Origin: Zygaena filipendulae | Lineage: Eukaryota > Arthropoda > Insecta > Lepidoptera > Zygaenidae | NCBI GenBank assembly: GCA_907165275.2 | Contig: OU015664.1 | Location: forward strand, 11,898,690-11,962,689 | Length of the DNA stretch: 64,000 nucleotides | Reading direction: 5' to 3' | Shown: piece after piece, positions 52,011 to 61,100 of the stretch | Numbering within the stretch: position 1 is the stretch's first letter | Layout: every line of letters starts with the position of its first letter | Program-made: the position numbers and the translations under genes | The notes under the pieces: model-generated | The model's input: the letters and a program-made list of their open reading frames with translations, nothing else | What the model was told of the DNA's origin: nothing | Database searches by the model: none

Positions 52011-52735
52011 AGAGGCGGGCCGGAATGCCGGGTGCGGCGCTGATCTGGGGGACGGCGCTGCGCCCGACATGAGGCACCGGACGGGGCCGTCTCACCCACT
52101 TGCAGGCGGCAAGCACGGGGTCGAGGCGGCCCATGTAGGTGGCGCTGTCGTCCTCCGGGGCGGCGGTGCCACTGAGGCGGGCTGCGGTGGCTCGGGGAGC
52201 ACCGCGGCTGAGGGTTAGAGGCCGTGGAGACGTTTTTCCTCTGCGGCCTCGACGGGGCCGCCCCGGTGATTGGCGGCGTGGAGGGGCTGCGGGGGGAGGG
52301 GAGTGCTGGCGCGGAGCTAGTCGGCCCTCCTCACCCTCTGCGGCCGTCGTGGTGGGCGGCGGGGCCACTGACCCGATCCGTCGCAGGGGGCCTTGGGCGC
52401 CGGTCATGGGCCCGACCGGCGTCCTTTGCACAAGGTCCCCGAGAGGGAGGAGGACGGCGGTGCGTCGCGTGTTCCGGCGCATCGTCGTCATTCTGAGGGG
52501 CACTCGTGCCCCTCGAGGAGGAGCCCGGCAACGGGCTGGCGTCGTCGGGGCTGCGGAGCATGCGAAAGCGATTCCCGTGGCCCCGGCAACAGGCGCGGAG
52601 GAGGAACACCCCAGGGTTTTTAGTGGGTAGCATTCCCGCCCTTCTCAGGGCGGGTTGCCCTTTTCAGGGCAGAGTCCCACATAACCATCGCCCCGGCCCG
52701 GGGGCGGTGGTATGCATAAAGCATTTTCCCTGGGT

Positions 52736-52776
<41 letters not shown>
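51923..52776 (+). mobile_element. NA-5: non-coding SART-like telomeric element
   Basis: 854 nt, same length and 40-nt poly(A) as NA-1, which lies 46,901 nt to the left, with only a few substitutions. The 3' closing stem is CCCAGGG (52610-52616)/CCCTGGG (52728-52734), enclosing TTTTTAGTGGGTAG and the CCGGCCCGGGGGC region. Like NA-1 it is followed by a TRAS element in tail-to-tail arrangement, here with 57 nt of TTAGG between. Confidence 0.82.
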
Positions 52777-52778
<2 letters not shown>

Positions 52779-52830
52779 TTAGGTTAGGTTAGGTTAGGTT
52801 AGGTTAGGTTAGGTTAGGTTAGGTTAGGTT

Positions 52831-52833
<3 letters not shown>
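52777..52833 (+). repeat. Interstitial TTAGG tract
   Basis: About eleven units between NA-5 poly(A) and the poly(T) of TRAS-2; the longest interstitial tract in the stack. Confidence 0.97.
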
Positions 52834-52901
<68 letters not shown>

Positions 52902-53400
52902 CTGCTACCTCCGACATTATCGGAGCCTATATTTACTATCCTCTTTCATACCAGTTCTCGCTTATATGCCTCTCGCACTTCCATTCTTCATACTTTATCT
53001 TTCTAGCATCCATCCCTTTCTTTCTTATATCGGTGGGTCTCCGATTTCCCTAATCTATACTACAACTATCCTATCCATATTATTTCTCTTACATCTAAAT
53101 CCATACGCAGTACACCAGGGGAGGGGGCTGGGTATTTTATTTTATTTGTTACCAAAATCATTTTTTATTTGTTTCTCTGGCTTGGCTTAACTTTTTCTTT
53201 TTAATTTTTACATTTTCTCTTATTTTTACTGAGTATATATTTATTTTGTTTACATCTTATATTTAACCTTATATCTACAACATGCAGTGGTTAGTACCTT
53301 TATCTTATTTACTATATTAATTACAATTTCCTATTTATTATTATTCTAATTACATTTATGATACAACTTATATATATATAATATACAGCCTATCATAATT
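52902..53400 (-). other. TRAS-2 3' UTR
   Basis: A stretch of 499 nt, AT-rich, with several short blocks shared with the TRAS-1 3' UTR, strongest within the first 150 nt next to the poly(A). No gene is seen. Confidence 0.72.
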
Positions 53401-56400
53401 TTACGTTCTATTCCTTTTATTTACAATATATGTCAACTTTTTACAATATTCTAGAAATTTTTCTCTATTTTTGCTGGCTATAAGCAGCGGCGCGTTCTCC
53501 CTGCACATGCTTGCTCCCATCTCCAGTTCAGCATCATTACGTTGCCTACTGAAGATGGGGCACTCGAAGAGCACGTGTGGGACCGTTTCCCGTTCGTCGG
53601 GATCGCAGATGCACGATGGACTCTCCTTACACTTGAATCTATTCAAGTATTCGGAGAATCCACCGTGCCCCGTCAACACTTGCGCAACGCTGCTGTCTAT
53701 GCTTATCTTTCTAATAATGCTGTACGCGGCGACCGCATCCGGGAAGAACATTTTGGTAGTTGCTGCGGTCTCTCCGTCCCTGTAGCGCCGGTTCCACTCG
53801 TCAAGCGACTCCGAACGGAGTTTTCGCTTGACGAATGAAACCGGGCACAGATCGTAATCATGCTTCCTTTTTGACCCAAGGGCGGCCTCCTTTGCGAGCA
53901 CGTCAGCTCGTTCGTTCCCCTCCAACCCTGCGTGAGCTTTAATCCAGAACAGGGAGACACTCCTGTTCTGGGCGTTAATGCGAGCGATGGTGTCTCTTAT
54001 CTCCACGGCCAGGGGATGGAGGCAAGCGAAGTTGATCACAGTTTGGAGAGCCGCCCTCGAGTCGCTGTAGATCGCACAGGCGGTGCCGCCGCATTTTAGG
54101 ACCTCTTTGACCGCTCTACATACGGCCAAGAGCTCGGCCTGGTAGACGGTGCAGTATGACGGTAAAGCAAGCTTGATGGCTCGGGTTTCGGTTTCTCTAT
54201 TCCATAAGGATAGAGCTGCGCCGACCCGGCCATCAATCTTGCTACCGTCAGTGAATATGCGAACATCGTAGTCGCTGTTATTACGGTAAAGTTCCTCGTC
54301 TACCAGGTTATCGAACTCCAGGCTCATACGTTTCGCGGGATGCGGCATCTCAAGCGCCGAGGTCATACGCTCCACTTCTCTGTCACAGATTACTGGCCGG
54401 GATACTCCCCTCTTGGCTTCGTAGAGCGATGCCGCCTCACGCAACCTTATATCGAGAGGGAGTATTCCAGCCAGCACCAACGCGGAATGCAGCGACACCG
54501 TTCTGTAGGCTCTACACATTTTTTGTGCGAAGCCGCGCTGCACACTATTTATTTGTTTGCGCGCTCCCAATTTACTCGCGGCGGGTGCCCAGGCGCTCGC
54601 CGCGTACAGCATTATAGGTTCCACCGCTGCAGTGTAGATGGTCCTAGTGACCTCGGGGTTGAGCCCCCAGCTCACCTTTGCCGCCCTAGCCAATTGCCTG
54701 AAGATTGCGACAGCCTTCTTGCAAGTTTGTGCGATGTGCGAGTTGAAGGTCAGGCGATGGTCTATTATCAGCCCTAAGAGTTTAATTTCGTTCACCATGC
54801 CAATGTCTCCCCCGCCCATGCTCAGCCGTGGGACGTCGTACTTAAGTCTCCGCGTAACCACCATCGCACTTGTTTTGTGCGGTGCGAATTTTAACTTATT
54901 TCGGACGCCCCACGCCCGAACATACTCGAGGGCGGCATTGGCACGACGTTCGATCTCGAGCGCGGTGTCGCCGTCGAACATTAGGACTACATCGTCCGCA
55001 AAGGCCTGGCAATAGTCCCCTCTGCTCTCCAGGCCCTTGAGGAGTGGGTCCAGCATAAGGTTCCATAGGATGGGACCCCCTATGGAACCTTGGATGCAGC
55101 CCTTGTTAGTGCTCCTGACGTGCTCCTCGCCTGCGTATCGCACAGCCACGCTGCGGTTCTCGAGATAGCTGTCGATCACCCGCCTCAGGTTCACAGGACA
55201 CTTCTCCTCAGCCAGTCGGACTCGGATGGCCGGCCACCATGCGCTGTCGAAGGCTCCCTCTATATCCAGCGAGATTATTGTTATGATCCGTTTCTGATCA
55301 AGCTTTCCGCGGATTCTCTGCATTAGATTATAGAGGGAGTCCTCCGTGCTCCGCTGGGGCATGAATCCGTACTGGCGAGTACTCATCCTTGGTAATAAGT
55401 GAAACTTGAGGCGAGTGACCAGCATCTTCTCGAAAATTTTCCCGAGTACAGGCAATAGCCCAATCGGCCTGTAAGACTTGGGAGCAACGTAGCTGTCCTT
55501 ACCCGGCTTCCTGAGTACCACCACTGTTGCCTTTTTCCAGATGCTCGGAAAGTAGTGGCACCTCAGGCACCCATTGACTAGGGCGAGGAACACCTCAGGG
55601 TCACAAGCGACGGCGCGACTACAGATGTCGGACGTTAGACCGTCGGCCCCCGGAGCCTTCTTGGGGTTAAACGTTTTGCAGACACACTCTAGTTCGTTCA
55701 TGGTGAAGGGCGGGTCATGCTCCTCACCACGAACCACAACATTGACCGCCTCAGCCCTACTCCGCATTTTTGTGTGCTCCGCGTTATCTTCCCCTGCATC
55801 GTCCCATGGGTAAAAGGTCTCCGCCAGGAGCCTGACCGAATCCCTCGCATCCTGTACCCTCCCGTCCTTTTCCAGCAGCAGATCTTCCCCCCTAATGGCC
55901 GTCCTACCTATCACCCTATATATCCCCTCCCATACCCCCTCCCTATCCTGCTTTCCACAAAACTCCTTCCAGCTCTCGGTCTGGGCTCTCCTCGCACTCG
56001 ACTCATACTTTTCTTTTTGTTCCAGGTACAGGCGTACTACCTCCTCTCTTCGGACCGGCGCTGCGTTCCTGATCCTGCGTTTCCTGGTGGCGACTTCCTT
56101 CTTCATCTTCGAGAGTTCTTCGGTCCACCATGGCATGGTAAGTATGGTTTTGTTTACTTTTTTAGGTATAGTTTCTTTACTGGTCTCCAGAATTGCTGTC
56201 GTGTAATTTTGTACTGCGTTTTCTAAACTTGTTTGGTCATTGATGTCATTAATTTGGACTAGATTTAAATGGGAATTCTGCAAAGCTTGGGGCAGTTTTT
56301 CACAAAACTGCTCCCAGTTTGCCTTACGAGTATTAAATATTCTCGTCGTTCTTTCAATTTTTATGCCTTTAGATTTTTGAAGCAGAAGCCGAAAAGTGAT

Positions 56401-57075
56401 GCCATTATGGTCCGAACCCGTTAAACTCTCGTCGACTTCCCAGTCCTCCACCAGGTCCAGCAGATCGGCCGAACAGGCCGTTACGTCCACGTAGCTCCTG
56501 TACCTGGTACCGCCCCGAATGGTGTCGAAAGTGGGTGTTCTACCATCGTTGAGGATGTAAAGCCCGAGTTCCCCGAGAGCTGCGCACATGTCTTCACCTC
56601 GCACGTTGTCCGTATCGCCCCCCCACCAGATGCTCTTGGCGTTAGCGTCACCCCCCAGGACCAACCTCACAGATCCCATCCGGCGTTCGATTTTGCGGAG
56701 GTGCTCCAGGTATGGCCCTATGGGCTGATCCGGCTCGAAGTAGTAAGATACCAGCGTGATCGTCCAGGCTCTGGTCCGGATTCCCACCACGACGATGTTG
56801 TTCGTGGTGAGTTGCGGGTACGGTATTATGTCAAGGTCGGGATTGAAGATGACAATAGCCGCCTTTACCGTCCCTCCTCCTCGCTCGGAGTTCTGGACGA
56901 CCCTTACGCCCCGGTGATTCTTAAGACTTCCAGTCCCGCCCACATATGGCTCCTGGAGCAGCGCCACAGCAGCTCCGCGTCTCGCGGCTTCGATCAGCAA
57001 CTCCTGCGTTGCCAGCTGCTTCCTCTGGAGGTTGGCCTGGATAATTAGGTACGGGTTTGATACGTCCGGGACCAC
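53401..57075 (-). CDS. TRAS-2 ORF2: endonuclease, reverse transcriptase, RNase H
   Basis: 1224 residues. The endonuclease motifs (QANLQRKQ, QEPY, GGDANAKS, SDH), reverse transcriptase (SLDIEGAF, FADD), RNase H (FTDGS, AELL, SDS, NERAD) and C-terminal finger (CICD...HVLFEC) are all intact. As in TRAS-1 the frame starts right after the ORF1 stop with GTG (TAA-G-GTG) and has no ATG before the endonuclease motifs. It could still provide enzyme if transcribed, although the element's own promoter region is lost. Confidence 0.9.
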   Translation of the reverse strand: MVPDVSNPYLIIQANLQRKQLATQELLIEAARRGAAVALLQEPYVGGTGSLKNHRGVRVVQNSERGGGTVKAAIVIFNPDLDIIPYPQLTTNNIVVVGIRTRAWTITLVSYYFEPDQPIGPYLEHLRKIERRMGSVRLVLGGDANAKSIWWGGDTDNVRGEDMCAALGELGLYILNDGRTPTFDTIRGGTRYRSYVDVTACSADLLDLVEDWEVDESLTGSDHNGITFRLLLQKSKGIKIERTTRIFNTRKANWEQFCEKLPQALQNSHLNLVQINDINDQTSLENAVQNYTTAILETSKETIPKKVNKTILTMPWWTEELSKMKKEVATRKRRIRNAAPVRREEVVRLYLEQKEKYESSARRAQTESWKEFCGKQDREGVWEGIYRVIGRTAIRGEDLLLEKDGRVQDARDSVRLLAETFYPWDDAGEDNAEHTKMRSRAEAVNVVVRGEEHDPPFTMNELECVCKTFNPKKAPGADGLTSDICSRAVACDPEVFLALVNGCLRCHYFPSIWKKATVVVLRKPGKDSYVAPKSYRPIGLLPVLGKIFEKMLVTRLKFHLLPRMSTRQYGFMPQRSTEDSLYNLMQRIRGKLDQKRIITIISLDIEGAFDSAWWPAIRVRLAEEKCPVNLRRVIDSYLENRSVAVRYAGEEHVRSTNKGCIQGSIGGPILWNLMLDPLLKGLESRGDYCQAFADDVVLMFDGDTALEIERRANAALEYVRAWGVRNKLKFAPHKTSAMVVTRRLKYDVPRLSMGGGDIGMVNEIKLLGLIIDHRLTFNSHIAQTCKKAVAIFRQLARAAKVSWGLNPEVTRTIYTAAVEPIMLYAASAWAPAASKLGARKQINSVQRGFAQKMCRAYRTVSLHSALVLAGILPLDIRLREAASLYEAKRGVSRPVICDREVERMTSALEMPHPAKRMSLEFDNLVDEELYRNNSDYDVRIFTDGSKIDGRVGAALSLWNRETETRAIKLALPSYCTVYQAELLAVCRAVKEVLKCGGTACAIYSDSRAALQTVINFACLHPLAVEIRDTIARINAQNRSVSLFWIKAHAGLEGNERADVLAKEAALGSKRKHDYDLCPVSFVKRKLRSESLDEWNRRYRDGETAATTKMFFPDAVAAYSIIRKISIDSSVAQVLTGHGGFSEYLNRFKCKESPSCICDPDERETVPHVLFECPIFSRQRNDAELEMGASMCRENAPLLIASKNREKFLEYCKKLTYIVNKRNRT

Positions 57076-57076
57076 C

Positions 57077-58186
57077 TTAGCAATATGCCACTGATGCCCG
57101 GGCTAAGGCGTCCCACTTCCGTCGGATAGGGCAGTCGCTGCTAAATGTATTGTGCTCCTTGTTTAGCATCTTGGCTTTGACGCAGTTCCTGCAGGACGGC
57201 GGCTCCCCGGCGAACCAATCCGCGCACTCGGTCTTTAGGTGCGGCCCTCCGCAGTGGCTGCACACGTCAGCCGGCTCTGTGCAGTAGCGTTTCCCGTGCC
57301 CATACCCCAGGCAGCGGGAACACTGCACCAGCGGGGATTGGTCGGCTACTCTGACGCGCTGCAGGTCCACACACACCTCGCCCGCGTCAAGCATCCTACC
57401 CCAGATCTTGGGCGAGGTGCTCACCACGATGTTACTGGTATGGGGGTTGCGAGTTCTCTTCCTGTATTTTACTACAACCCGATCATCCCCACCGTCGAGG
57501 TCGCGAAAAACGGCCCTGTTCTGGTTCCTCAGGGCCTTCATGACGTCCTCATCACTGAGGTACGCCATGACGCCCGTCAGGACCAAAAGAGGGTCCTTGT
57601 TCTTCACCTCCTCCACGGTGAGGTGATCCTTGGCCCGTCCGAGCCTCTCCTTCACCTTATCCTTCTCCTGCTCCGTCCTGCAGCTCATCACAATCTTACG
57701 GTCTCTCGCCTTCCTGACCCTCTCGACCTGGACCCATCCCTCCTTCGCGTCGACCACCTCCCGGACCCTATTGAGCACCTCCTCGCCCGTCTCCTGCTCG
57801 TTGGTGGAGGCGACCACGATCGAGTGCAGAGCCCCCCGCCCCGGGAGTTGCCTCTCGGGTCGGGTCGCCACAGCCTTCGCGTACGTCATCCTTCCCATTT
57901 CCTCTCCCTGTTTTTCGATCATCCCCTGTAACCTGTCCATCTTTTCCCCGTTCTCCAATAAAAGCTTCGTCTGGTCCTCTAATTTCTTCAAAATTTTTGT
58001 CATGTCTTGATCCCCTTTTTCCTTCCTTTCCGACCCCCCCCCTACCGAGACTTCCGCCACTTCTCTTTCTTTTTCCTTCCCCATCCCCTTCTCGCCTTTC
58101 CTGTCCGCCTCAGACTCTTTCACCAGTTGGAAGAGTCTCTCAATCGCTTGAGTGATGCCGACCTTCAGGTCGGTTTTCAGATTTCG
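57077..58186 (-). pseudogene. TRAS-2 ORF1, N-terminally truncated
   Basis: About 369 codons in frame, beginning at RNLKTDLKVGITQ, which corresponds to the region after residue 123 of TRAS-1 ORF1. The upstream part is replaced by TTAGG. The remaining frame is open to the stop, with the charged segment, conserved middle and three zinc knuckles (CSRC..., CSHC..., CRNC...) intact. There is no ATG at the new end. Confidence 0.85.
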
Positions 58187-58187
58187 C

Positions 58188-61100
58188 GGTTAGGTTAGGT
58201 TAGGTTAGGTTAGGTTAGGTTAGGTTAGGTTAGGTTAGGTTAGGTTAGGTTAGGTTAGGTTAGGTTAGGTTAGGTTAGGTTAGGTTAGGTTAGGTTAGGT
58301 TAGGTTAGGTTAGGTTAGGTTAGGTTAGGTTAGGTTAGGTTAGGTTAGGTTAGGTTAGGTTAGGTTAGGTTAGGTTAGGTTAGGTTAGGTTAGGTTAGGT
58401 TAGGTTAGGTTAGGTTAGGTTAGGTTAGGTTAGGTTAGGTTAGGTTAGGTTAGGTTAGGTTAGGTTAGGTTAGGTTAGGTTAGGTTAGGTTAGGTTAGGT
58501 TAGGTTAGGTTAGGTTAGGTTAGGTTAGGTTAGGTTAGGTTAGGTTAGGTTAGGTTAGGTTAGGTTAGGTTAGGTTAGGTTAGGTTAGGTTAGGTTAGGT
58601 TAGGTTAGGTTAGGTTAGGTTAGGTTAGGTTAGGTTAGGTTAGGTTAGGTTAGGTTAGGTTAGGTTAGGTTAGGTTAGGTTAGGTTAGGTTAGGTTAGGT
58701 TAGGTTAGGTTAGGTTAGGTTAGGTTAGGTTAGGTTAGGTTAGGTTAGGTTAGGTTAGGTTAGGTTAGGTTAGGTTAGGTTAGGTTAGGTTAGGTTAGGT
58801 TAGGTTAGGTTAGGTTAGGTTAGGTTAGGTTAGGTTAGGTTAGGTTAGGTTAGGTTAGGTTAGGTTAGGTTAGGTTAGGTTAGGTTAGGTTAGGTTAGGT
58901 TAGGTTAGGTTAGGTTAGGTTAGGTTAGGTTAGGTTAGGTTAGGTTAGGTTAGGTTAGGTTAGGTTAGGTTAGGTTAGGTTAGGTTAGGTTAGGTTAGGT
59001 TAGGTTAGGTTAGGTTAGGTTAGGTTAGGTTAGGTTAGGTTAGGTTAGGTTAGGTTAGGTTAGGTTAGGTTAGGTTAGGTTAGGTTAGGTTAGGTTAGGT
59101 TAGGTTAGGTTAGGTTAGGTTAGGTTAGGTTAGGTTAGGTTAGGTTAGGTTAGGTTAGGTTAGGTTAGGTTAGGTTAGGTTAGGTTAGGTTAGGTTAGGT
59201 TAGGTTAGGTTAGGTTAGGTTAGGTTAGGTTAGGTTAGGTTAGGTTAGGTTAGGTTAGGTTAGGTTAGGTTAGGTTAGGTTAGGTTAGGTTAGGTTAGGT
59301 TAGGTTAGGTTAGGTTAGGTTAGGTTAGGTTAGGTTAGGTTAGGTTAGGTTAGGTTAGGTTAGGTTAGGTTAGGTTAGGTTAGGTTAGGTTAGGTTAGGT
59401 TAGGTTAGGTTAGGTTAGGTTAGGTTAGGTTAGGTTAGGTTAGGTTAGGTTAGGTTAGGTTAGGTTAGGTTAGGTTAGGTTAGGTTAGGTTAGGTTAGGT
59501 TAGGTTAGGTTAGGTTAGGTTAGGTTAGGTTAGGTTAGGTTAGGTTAGGTTAGGTTAGGTTAGGTTAGGTTAGGTTAGGTTAGGTTAGGTTAGGTTAGGT
59601 TAGGTTAGGTTAGGTTAGGTTAGGTTAGGTTAGGTTAGGTTAGGTTAGGTTAGGTTAGGTTAGGTTAGGTTAGGTTAGGTTAGGTTAGGTTAGGTTAGGT
59701 TAGGTTAGGTTAGGTTAGGTTAGGTTAGGTTAGGTTAGGTTAGGTTAGGTTAGGTTAGGTTAGGTTAGGTTAGGTTAGGTTAGGTTAGGTTAGGTTAGGT
59801 TAGGTTAGGTTAGGTTAGGTTAGGTTAGGTTAGGTTAGGTTAGGTTAGGTTAGGTTAGGTTAGGTTAGGTTAGGTTAGGTTAGGTTAGGTTAGGTTAGGT
59901 TAGGTTAGGTTAGGTTAGGTTAGGTTAGGTTAGGTTAGGTTAGGTTAGGTTAGGTTAGGTTAGGTTAGGTTAGGTTAGGTTAGGTTAGGTTAGGTTAGGT
60001 TAGGTTAGGTTAGGTTAGGTTAGGTTAGGTTAGGTTAGGTTAGGTTAGGTTAGGTTAGGTTAGGTTAGGTTAGGTTAGGTTAGGTTAGGTTAGGTTAGGT
60101 TAGGTTAGGTTAGGTTAGGTTAGGTTAGGTTAGGTTAGGTTAGGTTAGGTTAGGTTAGGTTAGGTTAGGTTAGGTTAGGTTAGGTTAGGTTAGGTTAGGT
60201 TAGGTTAGGTTAGGTTAGGTTAGGTTAGGTTAGGTTAGGTTAGGTTAGGTTAGGTTAGGTTAGGTTAGGTTAGGTTAGGTTAGGTTAGGTTAGGTTAGGT
60301 TAGGTTAGGTTAGGTTAGGTTAGGTTAGGTTAGGTTAGGTTAGGTTAGGTTAGGTTAGGTTAGGTTAGGTTAGGTTAGGTTAGGTTAGGTTAGGTTAGGT
60401 TAGGTTAGGTTAGGTTAGGTTAGGTTAGGTTAGGTTAGGTTAGGTTAGGTTAGGTTAGGTTAGGTTAGGTTAGGTTAGGTTAGGTTAGGTTAGGTTAGGT
60501 TAGGTTAGGTTAGGTTAGGTTAGGTTAGGTTAGGTTAGGTTAGGTTAGGTTAGGTTAGGTTAGGTTAGGTTAGGTTAGGTTAGGTTAGGTTAGGTTAGGT
60601 TAGGTTAGGTTAGGTTAGGTTAGGTTAGGTTAGGTTAGGTTAGGTTAGGTTAGGTTAGGTTAGGTTAGGTTAGGTTAGGTTAGGTTAGGTTAGGTTAGGT
60701 TAGGTTAGGTTAGGTTAGGTTAGGTTAGGTTAGGTTAGGTTAGGTTAGGTTAGGTTAGGTTAGGTTAGGTTAGGTTAGGTTAGGTTAGGTTAGGTTAGGT
60801 TAGGTTAGGTTAGGTTAGGTTAGGTTAGGTTAGGTTAGGTTAGGTTAGGTTAGGTTAGGTTAGGTTAGGTTAGGTTAGGTTAGGTTAGGTTAGGTTAGGT
60901 TAGGTTAGGTTAGGTTAGGTTAGGTTAGGTTAGGTTAGGTTAGGTTAGGTTAGGTTAGGTTAGGTTAGGTTAGGTTAGGTTAGGTTAGGTTAGGTTAGGT
61001 TAGGTTAGGTTAGGTTAGGTTAGATTAGGTTAGGTTAGGTTAGGTTAGGTTAGGTTAGGTTAGGTTAGGTTAGGTTAGGTTAGGTTAGGTTAGGTTAGGT

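Larger units (their letters stand above)
52834..58187 (-). mobile_element. TRAS-2: 5'-truncated TRAS-type retrotransposon
   Basis: A minus-strand element with poly(A) seen as about 68 T (52834-52901), 3' UTR, a complete ORF2 and an ORF1 cut off after about three quarters. TRAS homology ends at 58187, where the terminal TTAGG array begins directly. The 5' UTR and about 123 N-terminal ORF1 residues are missing. It is clearly diverged from TRAS-1 in both proteins. Confidence 0.88.
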
